A DNA stretch of 64,000 nt from GCA-2716065 sp036123135 (lineage in GTDB: Bacteria; Bacteroidota; Bacteroidia; Flavobacteriales_D; Parvicellaceae). The position numbers were made by a program, and so were the translations under genes. The notes under the pieces are model-generated. The model did no database searches. It saw only the letters and a list, made by a program, of their open reading frames with translations, and was not told the origin of the DNA. Below are positions 27,117 to 35,937 of this stretch, one piece after another. Positions within the stretch are counted from its first letter, which is position 1. Each line of letters opens with the position of its first letter. The stretch is from positions 9,752 to 73,751 of the forward strand of contig JAZADZ010000102.1 in the NCBI GenBank assembly GCA_036123135.1. Direction: 5' to 3'.

Positions 27117-27431
27117 ATGCTTGTTGATTTAACCACCGATACATTACAAAATGAAATTGACCAACACGAAAAAGTGTTGGTTCAATTTTCAGCTGGTTGG
27201 TGTGGAAATTGTAGGATAATGAAACCCAAATTGAAAAAATTTGCCACGCAATTCGATTCCATTAAATTTTTCGTCATTGACGCAGAAAAAAATCCCATTT
27301 CAAGAAAACTAGCAAATGTTGACAACTTACCTACGTTTGCTTTTTTTAAAAACGGGAAATTGGAAAATCAAGTTCAAACCAATAAAACTGATGTTTTATT
27401 AAATTTCGTTAATGAGGCTACCAATAATTAA
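27117..27431 (+). CDS. thioredoxin-family protein with WCGNC active site
   Basis: 104 residues from ATG 27117, which abuts the peroxiredoxin stop; the longer frame from 27084 is rejected. Active site AGWCGNCR (Cys29, Cys32) has Asn instead of the Pro of classical CGPC, which should change redox potential. The cis-Pro is in VDNLPTFAFF. No signal peptide, so cytoplasmic. Likely serves the peroxiredoxin upstream. Confidence 0.88.
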   Translation: MLVDLTTDTLQNEIDQHEKVLVQFSAGWCGNCRIMKPKLKKFATQFDSIKFFVIDAEKNPISRKLANVDNLPTFAFFKNGKLENQVQTNKTDVLLNFVNEATNN

Positions 27432-27666
27432 ACACACCCTAAACTTCATTCAAGAAAATGACTCTGATTATATTGAAGAGTGTATTCAAGTACTAGAGCA
27501 TTTAACGGACTCATCAAATATTAAAGACGAGGAAATTGACGTAATTGGAGAGCTGCTTTCTAATCTGTACGGAGCAATTGAAGTGAATCAGGCAATTGAG
27601 AATGGATCAAAACAGAAAGATGCCTTGAATGAATTTATGAAAAGAGTCCAAGGATCAATTGATTAA
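27412..27666 (+). CDS. DUF6952 family small protein
   Basis: 84 residues, helical, acidic: LPIIKHTLNFIQENDSDYIEE, VLEHLTDSSNIKDEEIDVIGELLSNLYGA, and ALNEFMKRVQGSID. The pattern matches the small conserved protein that follows thioredoxin in peroxiredoxin operons of Flavobacteria. Overlaps the thioredoxin gene by 20 bp. Function unknown; a role as a partner in peroxide defence is inferred from position. Confidence 0.8.
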   Translation: MRLPIIKHTLNFIQENDSDYIEECIQVLEHLTDSSNIKDEEIDVIGELLSNLYGAIEVNQAIENGSKQKDALNEFMKRVQGSID

Positions 27667-27677
27667 GCTTTTTGTTA

Positions 27678-28760
27678 ATGAAAAAAGCACTAGTAATCTC
27701 TATTTTTTTCATTGACCTCCTATCGTTTGCTCAAAATACGAAACCAATCTTTGCTCTGCTTGAGGACGAAAAATATCTAAAAAATGATGTTTTTATCGGG
27801 GCAAGCCTAAACCATTTTCAGCTAAATGGCCCTATTGAAAATATTTTTCTCTCTGAGTTTCGATATCTTACACCTGCTAATGCATTTAAACAAACAAGAA
27901 TACACCCAAAACCAAATGTCTGGAAATGGGATAAATGTAACGATTTTTTAGAGTTCGCAAACAAACATAAATTAACCCTACGTATTCACGGTCCAATTAG
28001 TCCACAAGCATCAAAATGGGCGAAAGATGACTCTAGGACTAAAGAGGAATTGAAAAGTGTTATGGAAGATTATTTCACAGCTCTTTGCAAAAGAATAAAC
28101 AAGGAAAATACTGTCCGATGGATGGATGTTGTTAATGAAACTATCTTAAGAGATGGAAGATGGTTCAAAGAAAAACCTGGAATATCTAATTGGGAAAATC
28201 CATGGACTCAAATTGGTTTAACTGCTGAAGAAATACCCATTTATATTTTGCGTGCTTTCGAAATTGCAACTCAATATGCTCCAAATGTAAAATTGGTCTA
28301 TAATCAAAATGGAGGGATGGAAAAAATAATGTGGGATAAAGTTATCTCTACCATAAAACTTCTAAAGTCAAAAGGGCTAAGAGTTGATGCTATTGGCTGG
28401 CAAGCACACCTTAGATATGATAAGTTTAGTGATGATGATTTAAATCAACTTTCCTCTTTAATAGATTGGGCGCACGAAAACAATATGGAATTTCACATTA
28501 CAGAGCTTAATTTATGGGTGAAAGAAGAAAATTTTGATAAAAATGAAGTTAAAAATTGGCAAGCTGACACTTATTCGGAAATTTATGAACTTGCTCTTTC
28601 AAAAAAACAAAATGGTCCGGTAGTAATCAATCATTGGGGGCTTTTGGATAGAAAAGGAAACAATCAGCTGAATAAAAATATCTTAAGTCTTTATGACAAT
28701 CAGTTTAACCCAAATTTAGTGCTTGAACGGCTGAGGAATGTATTAGAAAATCAAAAGTAA
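27678..28760 (+). CDS. GH10 endo-1,4-beta-xylanase
   Basis: 360 residues from ATG 27678 (a TTG 6 bp earlier is possible). Signal peptide about 1-20 (ends SFAQ). The (beta/alpha)8 core has the GH10 signatures: WDKCNDFLEFANKHKLTLRIHG, acid/base Glu154 in MDVVNET and nucleophile Glu276 in FHITELNLW. No T9SS domain, so likely periplasmic or soluble secreted. It cleaves xylan, and stands alone without a visible polysaccharide-utilisation locus. Confidence 0.92.
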   Translation: MKKALVISIFFIDLLSFAQNTKPIFALLEDEKYLKNDVFIGASLNHFQLNGPIENIFLSEFRYLTPANAFKQTRIHPKPNVWKWDKCNDFLEFANKHKLTLRIHGPISPQASKWAKDDSRTKEELKSVMEDYFTALCKRINKENTVRWMDVVNETILRDGRWFKEKPGISNWENPWTQIGLTAEEIPIYILRAFEIATQYAPNVKLVYNQNGGMEKIMWDKVISTIKLLKSKGLRVDAIGWQAHLRYDKFSDDDLNQLSSLIDWAHENNMEFHITELNLWVKEENFDKNEVKNWQADTYSEIYELALSKKQNGPVVINHWGLLDRKGNNQLNKNILSLYDNQFNPNLVLERLRNVLENQK

Positions 28761-28786
28761 ACACTACAATAGCATTCCAATACAAA

Positions 28787-30823
28787 CTATACCCTTACTC
28801 CCATGACACAAACATCATCAAGCTGTTCATTATCCCCTTTCCAGTTTAAAAATTCTTTCTCAACAAGCTTTCCTTGTTGCTCGATTTCTTGAGAGCTAAT
28901 TTCAAGAAGGAAATTTTTAAAATTGCTGTTTTTGTATTTTCGATTCCTATCTCCTCCAAATTGGTCCGCAAAACCATCGGTATATAAATAAATAACGTCC
29001 TTCTTTTTCAATTGTATAATTTTTGAAGAAAATAAAATTCCCTTTCCTAAATAAAAACCAACTGGTCTTCGGTCACCTTTGTATTCATGAAGCTTACCCT
29101 CGCTTGCAATAACCATTGAATTGTGAGCGCCTGAATACATCAGTTCGTTATTTGAAATGTTTAGTCTACACAAGATCATATCCATTCCATCTCTTTGAGA
29201 GTTCTCACCATTTAAAGATGAAAAAGAACTTTTGAGTTTTTCGCTCACTGCATCTAGAATTTTATTTGTTTTTATTAGCCCTTTTTCAACAATCATTTCA
29301 TTTAGTAGTGAATTACCGATCATACTCATCAAAGCACCAGGAACCCCATGACCAGTACAATCAATAACTGAAAAGTAAATGAAGTTTTCTTTAACATGCA
29401 TCCAATAAAAATCTCCACTAACAAGTTCTTTGGGATTGTAATAAATAAAATTATTTGGAAGATGTGAAGAAATAAATTCTTTGGATGTTAAAACTGCCTC
29501 TTGTATTTTTTTTGCATAGGAAATACTATCGGTGATTTCATTGTTCTTCTGCTCAACCAATTGTTTTTGTTTTTCCACAAGTTGCTTTTGCTCTCGTATG
29601 AATTTCAATCTTCTTAAGAGCAAAAATGACAAAACCAAAGCCAGAAATAAAATTCCAGAAATTAAATAATTGACAACATCTGAAGTCTTTTTCTCTTTAA
29701 GAATAATTTGTTGATCGTATTTATTTTGAAGCATTGAAATGTTAGAGACTTTTTTTCTATTGTAAAGAGAGTCTTTATAGTGTGAATAAAGTTTGAAATA
29801 CTTGAAAGATTTTTCAATCGAATCCCATTCTTGATATACTTTTGAAATTAGCTCATAGGAATTCATCAAACCCTCCTTGTCGTTAATGGTGTAAGCAGAT
29901 TGAACGGAATTTTTTAAAAAGCGTATAGCATCTGAATAGTCTTTTTTTAAATAGAAATTATTTCCAATGCCCTGTTGATTTCTAATTTTTCCCCATGTAT
30001 TAGAATGTAGTTTTGTAATTTCAAGCGATTTCATGTAATTATCAATCGATTTATCGTAATCTTTAAGGTTAAAATAAAAATCACCAAGCTTTGTCAATAC
30101 ATATGATTCTGCATTCAGATTGAACGTAACCTTACTTAATCGCAAGGCTTCATTAAAATTTTTTCGAGCTTCATCGAAATTTCCTAGATGATTGTATACA
30201 TTTCCCAAGTAAGCGTAAGATCTTGATAATTCTAAAAAGTCTTTATTTTCTTCTTTAATCTGAACTGAATTAGTGAGATTTTCTAACGCAGAATTATAAT
30301 CTCCAAAAATATCGTTGATGTCTCCAATGGTCTCGTATACTCTTCCTATACCAATGGAAAAATTCTCCTTCTCAAAAATAGTTTTTGCTTTCAATAGTAA
30401 ATTCATACTATGCTCGTAATTCCCTCTACCATTTGATGTTCTTGCCATGAGCCGATAACATGACCCTAATCCAATCTGATTGTTTGCTTTTTCAAAATAA
30501 TTTATAGCGCTGTCATAATACGCTTCGGAAGCTAAATAATTGTCAACTCGAAAAGAATAATATCCTAAATTTAAATAGCTCTGAGCTACACCATCCAAAT
30601 AGTTACTTTCAAGTGCTAGTTGTAATGCTTGTTTTGAATAAGTGGAAGAATTTTGAGGTAAATAGTAAATGTAAAATCTGCTCAATTTATTTAGTTCGTT
30701 TACCTTATTTTGGATTGATTTTGGTGAATGTATAATTTCATCTGCTGAATGGTTGGTTGGGCCTTGAGAAGAAACGAAACTTAAGTAAAGAGAAAAACTA
30801 AAAAGGAGAACATAATTTTTCAT
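28787..30823 (-). CDS. TPR / transmembrane / SpoIIE-type serine phosphatase
   Basis: The frame reaches 30841, but ATG 30823 (MKNYVLLFSFSLYLSFVSSQ) gives a signal peptide; 678 residues. About seven TPR units (residues 40-370), one membrane helix (about 387-405, ISGILFLALVLSFLLL), a short coiled coil (about 405-435), then a SpoIIE/PP2C phosphatase domain with SGDFYWM, DCTGHGVPGALMSM and YLYTDGFADQFGG metal-binding aspartates. It should dephosphorylate an anti-sigma-antagonist or SiaC-like protein in response to a periplasmic signal. A close paralogue lies at 55519-57642. Confidence 0.92.
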   Translation of the reverse strand: MKNYVLLFSFSLYLSFVSSQGPTNHSADEIIHSPKSIQNKVNELNKLSRFYIYYLPQNSSTYSKQALQLALESNYLDGVAQSYLNLGYYSFRVDNYLASEAYYDSAINYFEKANNQIGLGSCYRLMARTSNGRGNYEHSMNLLLKAKTIFEKENFSIGIGRVYETIGDINDIFGDYNSALENLTNSVQIKEENKDFLELSRSYAYLGNVYNHLGNFDEARKNFNEALRLSKVTFNLNAESYVLTKLGDFYFNLKDYDKSIDNYMKSLEITKLHSNTWGKIRNQQGIGNNFYLKKDYSDAIRFLKNSVQSAYTINDKEGLMNSYELISKVYQEWDSIEKSFKYFKLYSHYKDSLYNRKKVSNISMLQNKYDQQIILKEKKTSDVVNYLISGILFLALVLSFLLLRRLKFIREQKQLVEKQKQLVEQKNNEITDSISYAKKIQEAVLTSKEFISSHLPNNFIYYNPKELVSGDFYWMHVKENFIYFSVIDCTGHGVPGALMSMIGNSLLNEMIVEKGLIKTNKILDAVSEKLKSSFSSLNGENSQRDGMDMILCRLNISNNELMYSGAHNSMVIASEGKLHEYKGDRRPVGFYLGKGILFSSKIIQLKKKDVIYLYTDGFADQFGGDRNRKYKNSNFKNFLLEISSQEIEQQGKLVEKEFLNWKGDNEQLDDVCVMGVRV

Positions 30824-30881
30824 TACATCCAATTTAAACATTAAAAAAGTATTCTAGAAAATATTATTCAAATAATACAAA

Positions 30882-30907
30882 AAAGCCACCCAATCGGATG
30901 GCTTTCT
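30882..30907 (-). terminator. terminator after tRNA-Ser
   Basis: On the minus strand AAAGCCATCC pairs with GGGTGGCTTT with one mismatch around a short loop, and T-rich sequence follows. It lies directly downstream of the tRNA. Confidence 0.65.
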
Positions 30908-30910
30908 GAG

Positions 30911-30994
30911 CGGAGAGACTGGGACTCGAACCCAGGCAACGATTGCTCGTTGACAGCTTAGCAGGCTGTTGCATTACCACTCTGCCACCTCTCC
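30911..30994 (-). tRNA. tRNA-Ser(GCU)
   Basis: 84 nt, type II. Acceptor GGAGAGG/TCTCTCC (one G-U) with discriminator G, D arm GCAGAGTGGTAATGC, anticodon arm ACAGC-CTGCTAA-GCTGT with anticodon GCU (reads AGU and AGC), a long variable arm (CAACGA-GCAA-TCGTTG) and TPsiC arm CTGGG-TTCGAGT-CCCAG. CCA is not encoded. Confidence 0.97.
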
Positions 30995-31117
30995 CTATAA
31001 AAATCAATTGAGTGCAAAAATAACACAGTTTTTGAATTCAACAACAAGTCTTTTTTGCTTATGGATAAAAAAAGACAAATTTTAAAAAATCTCAAACTTT
31101 AAATGCAACTATTAATT

Positions 31118-31125
31118 AAATTTGC
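31118..31125 (+). promoter_or_regulatory. TAnnTTTG -7 box before thiolase
   Basis: TAAATTTG matches TAnnTTTG exactly and lies 36 bp before the thiolase start, giving a short leader of about 30 nt. No clear TTG lies at -33, so this is moderate evidence only. Confidence 0.4.
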
Positions 31126-31161
31126 TTTTCAATAAAATCAAAAAAACATAAGTTAAATTCT

Positions 31162-32337
31162 ATGAGAGAAGTTGTAATTATCTCTGCAGTAAGAACACCA
31201 ATGGGTAGCTTTGGAGGAGGTTTATCCTCTGTCAATGCACCAACCCTTGGTGCCACAGCTATTAAAGGAGCCATACAAAAAGCAAACATTAGTCCTGAAA
31301 TAATTGAAGAAGTTTTTATGGGAAATGTGTTGCAAGCCAATCTTGGACAAGCCCCTGCTAGACAAGCTGCAATGTATGCTGGAATCGGTAAAAACGTTCC
31401 ATGTACAACTGTAAATAAAGTATGTGCATCTGGGATGAAAGCAATTAGTCTTGCAGTTCAAGCTATCAAATGTTCTGATGCTGATGTTGTTGTTGCTGGA
31501 GGAATGGAAAATATGTCTATGGTTCCTCACTATTACTCTGCAAGAAATGCTACTAAATTGGGCGACACCAAAATGACCGATGGAATGGTTAAAGATGGAC
31601 TTACTGATGCTTATCATAAAACCCATATGGGCGTTTCTGCCGATAAATGCGCTGTAGATCACAACATCTCAAGAGAAGACCAGGATAACTTTGCTATAGA
31701 ATCTTACCAAAGAGCAGCCAATGCATGGGAGCAGGGTAAGTTTGATAATGAAGTTATCCCAGTTGAAGTTCCTCAGCGAAGAGGAGAACCAATAATAATT
31801 CAAAAAGATGAGGAATACTCAAACGTTAAAATGGATAAGCTTCCTAAGCTTCGCGCTGTATTTTCTAAAGAAGGGACTGTGACTGCTGCCAATGCATCAA
31901 CACTAAATGATGGAGCCTCCGCACTCATTTTAATGAGCAAAGAAAAAGCTGAAAAGCTCGGTCTTCAACCCATTGCTAAAATTTTGAGTTACGCAGATGC
32001 GGCTCAAGAACCTGAACTATTTACCACTTCCCCATCTGTTGCTATTCCAAAAGCACTTAAAAAAGCGAATCTTAGTATAGATGACATAGACTATTGGGAA
32101 CTCAATCAAGCTTTTTCTGTTGTGGGTTTAGCAAACTGCAAAAAACTTGGCTTAAATCCATCTAAAGTTGACGTTAATGGAGGAGCTGTAGCACTTGGTC
32201 ACCCTTTAGGAAGTAGTGGATCAAGGATTATTGTAACATTAATCAATGTATTGAAACAGAATAAAGGAAAATTCGGTGCAGCTGGAATCTGTAATGGTGG
32301 TGGTGGCGCTTCTGCAATGGTTATTGAAAATTTATAA
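31162..32337 (+). CDS. acetyl-CoA C-acyltransferase (thiolase)
   Basis: 391 residues, full length. Active-site Cys88 in VNKVCASGMKA, His347 in GGAVALGHPLGSSGSR and Cys377 in GICNGGGGAS are intact. It can make acetoacetyl-CoA from two acetyl-CoA or run beta-oxidation in reverse; the first is suggested by the closest resemblance to acetyl-CoA acetyltransferases. The HMG-CoA lyase of the same window produces acetoacetate, which it could feed. The next gene follows by 9 bp. Confidence 0.95.
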   Translation: MREVVIISAVRTPMGSFGGGLSSVNAPTLGATAIKGAIQKANISPEIIEEVFMGNVLQANLGQAPARQAAMYAGIGKNVPCTTVNKVCASGMKAISLAVQAIKCSDADVVVAGGMENMSMVPHYYSARNATKLGDTKMTDGMVKDGLTDAYHKTHMGVSADKCAVDHNISREDQDNFAIESYQRAANAWEQGKFDNEVIPVEVPQRRGEPIIIQKDEEYSNVKMDKLPKLRAVFSKEGTVTAANASTLNDGASALILMSKEKAEKLGLQPIAKILSYADAAQEPELFTTSPSVAIPKALKKANLSIDDIDYWELNQAFSVVGLANCKKLGLNPSKVDVNGGAVALGHPLGSSGSRIIVTLINVLKQNKGKFGAAGICNGGGGASAMVIENL

Positions 32338-32346
32338 CCCTAATTT

Positions 32347-32832
32347 TTGAAACAACTTTGTATTATTCGTCATGGAAAATCTGACTGGGGAAATCCCTTT
32401 TTAGACGACTTTGATAGGCCTTTAAACAATAGGGGACATTTAGATGCCAAAAAAATCGGAACTTTTTTAGCCAACAACTGCATTGCTGAAAAAATTATTT
32501 CATCTTCTGCAAAAAGAGCTATCAATACTGCATACTTAATTGCAACTCAGCTGAATTACGACAAAAAAGATATTGTTCAAACCAAAACACTTTATCATGC
32601 TTCACTTGAAGTTCTTATTAAAACCATTCATAGCACAGATGATGATGTAAATACATTATACATTATAGGACATAATCCTGGACTATCAAGTTTATGTGGG
32701 TATTTAACAGACGAATATTTGGAGCTTAAAACGTGTTGTGTAGCAGTGTTACAATCGGATCTAAGTTCATGGAAAAATTGGGTTCGAGGGGTGGCCATCT
32801 TACACCAATACATTTCGCCAAAGGACATGTAA
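32347..32832 (+). CDS. histidine phosphatase family (SixA-like)
   Basis: 161 residues starting at a TTG 9 bp after the thiolase stop. Motif LCIIRHGKSDW holds the phosphohistidine, SSAKRAINTA the second Arg, and YIIGHNPGL the other catalytic His. SixA members remove phosphate from His residues of phosphorelay proteins, though the actual substrate is unknown. Co-transcription with thiolase is likely; the gene converges on ilvE. Confidence 0.87.
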   Translation: MKQLCIIRHGKSDWGNPFLDDFDRPLNNRGHLDAKKIGTFLANNCIAEKIISSSAKRAINTAYLIATQLNYDKKDIVQTKTLYHASLEVLIKTIHSTDDDVNTLYIIGHNPGLSSLCGYLTDEYLELKTCCVAVLQSDLSSWKNWVRGVAILHQYISPKDM

Positions 32833-32848
32833 ACTAAAAAAATCGAGC

Positions 32849-33916
32849 CTAAACAGATTCTATCCAGCCAAAAGTGTCTTCAGTAGCACCTTTCTTGTAG
32901 TCAATAAGATGTTTTAAAATTTTAGAGGAAAAACTTTCTTGATCTGAAGTTGGAAGAATGTAGTCCTGACCATTGAAATGAATTTTATTAATTGGAGCAA
33001 TGGTAGCAGCAGTTCCAGCACCGAAAGCTTCTTGCATTGTTCCATTTTCAAAAGAGCTGATGATTTCCTGCACTGAAATCCGACGTTCTTCAACTTCAAC
33101 TCCCCAAGAGCGAGCGATGTCAAGAATACTTCTTTTAGTAATTCCGTCCAGAATAGTATCGCCAGACATTGGACTTAATAATTTTCCATTTACCATGAAG
33201 ATAATATTCATTGTCCCAGACTCTTCAATGTATTTGTGTTCTTTAGCATCGGTCCATATGAGCTGAGTAAACCCTTGGTCTTGTCCCAACTTTGCAGGAA
33301 ACAATGCTGCAGCATAATTACCAGCAGCTTTTGCAAATCCTGTCCCACCACTAACTGCTCTTGAGTATTTTGTTTCAATTTTTACAGGAACAGAAGAACT
33401 GTAATATGCACCCACAGGACAGGTGAAAATCATGAACTTGTAGGTAACAGAGGGACGAATTCCTACATACGGGTCAGTAGCAAATAAAAAAGGTCGTATG
33501 TATAAAGAATACCCTTCCAAAGAAGGTACCCATCCGCGATCAACGTTTAATAAAGATTTTAATGCTTCCAAAAACAAGTCTTCGGGCACATCAGGCATAC
33601 ACATTCTGTTGGCAGAAATATTAAGTCGTTTTATGTTGTCGTTGGCTCTGAAAAGTAATACGTTTCCTGAAGAATCCTTGTGAGCTTTCATTCCTTCAAA
33701 ACAACTTTGTCCATAATGCAATACAGAAGTTGCTGGGGAAATTGATATATCTCCATACGGGATAATTTCAGGATTCTGCCATTGACCATTGCTGTATTCC
33801 ATTGTAAACATATGATCTGAAAAAACCTTTCCAAAAGGTAGGTTTTCCAAATCGACATTGGGTAATCTAGAATGAGCTACTTTATGAATATTGATTTTAG
33901 CAATGTCTTCCACCAT
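32849..33916 (-). CDS. ilvE: branched-chain amino acid aminotransferase
   Basis: 355 residues, class IV aminotransferase of the long (eukaryote-like) branch. PLP lysine K196 in FAKAAGNYAA; YGQSCFEGMKAH and ESGTMNIIF are typical. It makes or degrades leucine, isoleucine and valine with 2-oxoglutarate. Together with HMG-CoA lyase it serves leucine turnover. Transcribed away from recQ across a 113-bp gap. Confidence 0.93.
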   Translation of the reverse strand: MVEDIAKINIHKVAHSRLPNVDLENLPFGKVFSDHMFTMEYSNGQWQNPEIIPYGDISISPATSVLHYGQSCFEGMKAHKDSSGNVLLFRANDNIKRLNISANRMCMPDVPEDLFLEALKSLLNVDRGWVPSLEGYSLYIRPFLFATDPYVGIRPSVTYKFMIFTCPVGAYYSSSVPVKIETKYSRAVSGGTGFAKAAGNYAAALFPAKLGQDQGFTQLIWTDAKEHKYIEESGTMNIIFMVNGKLLSPMSGDTILDGITKRSILDIARSWGVEVEERRISVQEIISSFENGTMQEAFGAGTAATIAPINKIHFNGQDYILPTSDQESFSSKILKHLIDYKKGATEDTFGWIESV

Positions 33917-33935
33917 TGAGCCTGATTTTAGAGCA

Positions 33936-33943
33936 CGAATTTA
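33936..33943 (-). promoter_or_regulatory. TAnnTTTG-like box before ilvE
   Basis: On the minus strand TAAATTCG is one base from TAnnTTTG and lies 20 bp before the ilvE start, implying a very short leader. Weak evidence. Confidence 0.25.
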
Positions 33944-34029
33944 ATAAATTTAAGCAGACTATTAACTTAATTTTAACGTAAATTAAATGTTTAAAATAAA
34001 TCACTCCTTTTATATAGAAAAATATCAAA

Positions 34030-35937
34030 TTGAGTAAGTCTTACACGCAAATATTGAATGATTATTGGGGGTTCAAGACGTTTAGAGGCAGCCAACAATT
34101 AATTATTGAAAATATCATCGCTAGCAAAGATACACTTGCTCTTCTTCCAACTGGAGGAGGAAAGTCTATTTGCTTTCAAGTACCAGCTATTGTTCGGGAT
34201 GGGATTTGTATTGTAATATCTCCTTTGATTGCACTAATGATAGACCAAGTAAAAGGCCTAAAAAAAAGAAAAATAAAAGCAGAGTGCATTCATGCAGATT
34301 TAAACAATAATGAAATTGATAGAATTTTAGACAACTGCATTTTTGGGAACGTTAAGCTCTTGTATTTATCACCTGAAAGAATTTCAAGTCAACTTTTTTT
34401 GGAACGATTCAAAAGAATGAATGTTAGCTTCATTGCGGTTGATGAAGCTCATTGTATATCGCAATGGGGATATGATTTCAGACCTTCTTATTTAAAGATC
34501 AAAGACTTAAAAAAGATATTTCCCAGTTTAGCTTTTCTTGCTCTAACAGCAACAGCTACTCCAAAGGTTTGTGAAGACATTCAACAACAACTTGAATTTA
34601 AAGAAAATAACATAGTTCAAGATTCTTTTAAAAGACAAAATTTATCCTACAATGTTATTTTCCCTAAAGATAAATATTTGTATACCCTAAAACTGATTAA
34701 TAAACATAAAAAGCAATCTACGATTATTTACGTTCGAACTAGAAAAGCATGTAAGGTTCTATTTAACCTTTTGAGAAAAAACAACATAGATTGCACGTAT
34801 TACCATGCTGGGCTTGAACCAACAAGAAAAACAGCTGCTCAAAATAATTGGTCTTCTGGAAAAGTTAATGTTATGATAGCAACAAGTGCTTTTGGAATGG
34901 GAATTGATAAAGAGGATGTTCGAGCAGTAATAAATTTTGATGTACCTGAATCTATTGAAGCATACTTTCAAGAAGCGGGAAGAGCTGGAAGGGACTCTAA
35001 GAAAGCTTTTTCATATTTATTGGTTCAAAAAAAAGACGAGCAGAACTTAGTAAACAGAATCCATTCTAGTTACCCTAGCGAAACTAAAATTAAAAATACA
35101 TACCAAAAATTTTGTAACATTCATCAGATTGCTTTGGGAAGTGGGCAAAATCACTTCTATGAATTAAGCTACTCTGATATTTCAGCTAAAACAGACTTAA
35201 GTAATTTGGAAGTCTACCATGCTTTTAGGCTACTTGAACGTTCAGGATATGTTCAACTCAATAGCACTTCATATAATTCAAGTACAGTGATGATCATTTG
35301 CTCAAGAGATACGCTACTTAATTTTACAAAATTAAATCCCAGTAGTTCTCTTATTCTAGAATGTCTGATCCGTTCATACTCTGGTTTATTCAACAGCTCA
35401 ACTAAAATTAGCGAAGTTCAAATTGCTAAAAGAGTAAATAAAAGCGTCGAACAAATTACCAAGCAATTAGCAGAGCTAAACAAATTAAAAATAATTTCTT
35501 ACGAGAAAAGTTCTAGTAATTTAAAATTAATGCTTGCGCTTCCCAGAGTAAAAAGTGAATCGATTGTACTTTCTCCTGAAGTATATACCAATCGCAAAAA
35601 AGCTGACCTTAAAAGAGTAAATAGAATTCTTGACTTCGGATTTAATGCTTCCGAGTGCAGAGAAAGACTCATTTTAAACTATTTTGGCGAAAAGACTGAG
35701 CACAACTGCAACAACTGCGACAATTGTATTAAAAACAAGAACTCATCTAGGAAAAATAATTTATTGAATCATGTTGAACAACTAACAGAATCGCCAATCG
35801 AAGCAGATGCACTGTATGAAGAACTATCGACACAGTTTCATAAAAAAGATATAGACCAAATTGTAAGACGAATGCTAGAGCACGATAAACTAAAAATAAA
35901 TGCGCTTAATTTGATTGTAAAAAATCCTACTTACTAA
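34030..35937 (+). CDS. recQ: RecQ-family ATP-dependent DNA helicase
   Basis: 635 residues from a TTG start. Helicase motifs are complete: GSQQLIIENIIASKDTLALLPTGGGKS split as Q-motif and Walker A, DEAHCISQWGYDFRP, TATATP, and QEAGRAGRD. The zinc domain (ECRERLILNYFGE then CNNCDNC) and winged helix follow; there is no HRDC domain, as often in Bacteroidota. Unwinds DNA 3'-5' in repair and replication restart. The 3' end overlaps the tamB 3' end by 11 bp, convergently. Confidence 0.95.
   Translation: MSKSYTQILNDYWGFKTFRGSQQLIIENIIASKDTLALLPTGGGKSICFQVPAIVRDGICIVISPLIALMIDQVKGLKKRKIKAECIHADLNNNEIDRILDNCIFGNVKLLYLSPERISSQLFLERFKRMNVSFIAVDEAHCISQWGYDFRPSYLKIKDLKKIFPSLAFLALTATATPKVCEDIQQQLEFKENNIVQDSFKRQNLSYNVIFPKDKYLYTLKLINKHKKQSTIIYVRTRKACKVLFNLLRKNNIDCTYYHAGLEPTRKTAAQNNWSSGKVNVMIATSAFGMGIDKEDVRAVINFDVPESIEAYFQEAGRAGRDSKKAFSYLLVQKKDEQNLVNRIHSSYPSETKIKNTYQKFCNIHQIALGSGQNHFYELSYSDISAKTDLSNLEVYHAFRLLERSGYVQLNSTSYNSSTVMIICSRDTLLNFTKLNPSSSLILECLIRSYSGLFNSSTKISEVQIAKRVNKSVEQITKQLAELNKLKIISYEKSSSNLKLMLALPRVKSESIVLSPEVYTNRKKADLKRVNRILDFGFNASECRERLILNYFGEKTEHNCNNCDNCIKNKNSSRKNNLLNHVEQLTESPIEADALYEELSTQFHKKDIDQIVRRMLEHDKLKINALNLIVKNPTY

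Noticed and set aside
27678..28760. Polysaccharide-utilisation locus around the xylanase
   Set aside because: No SusC/SusD pair or other glycoside hydrolase lies nearby; the TonB receptor at 3282 is far away and sits in a metal locus.
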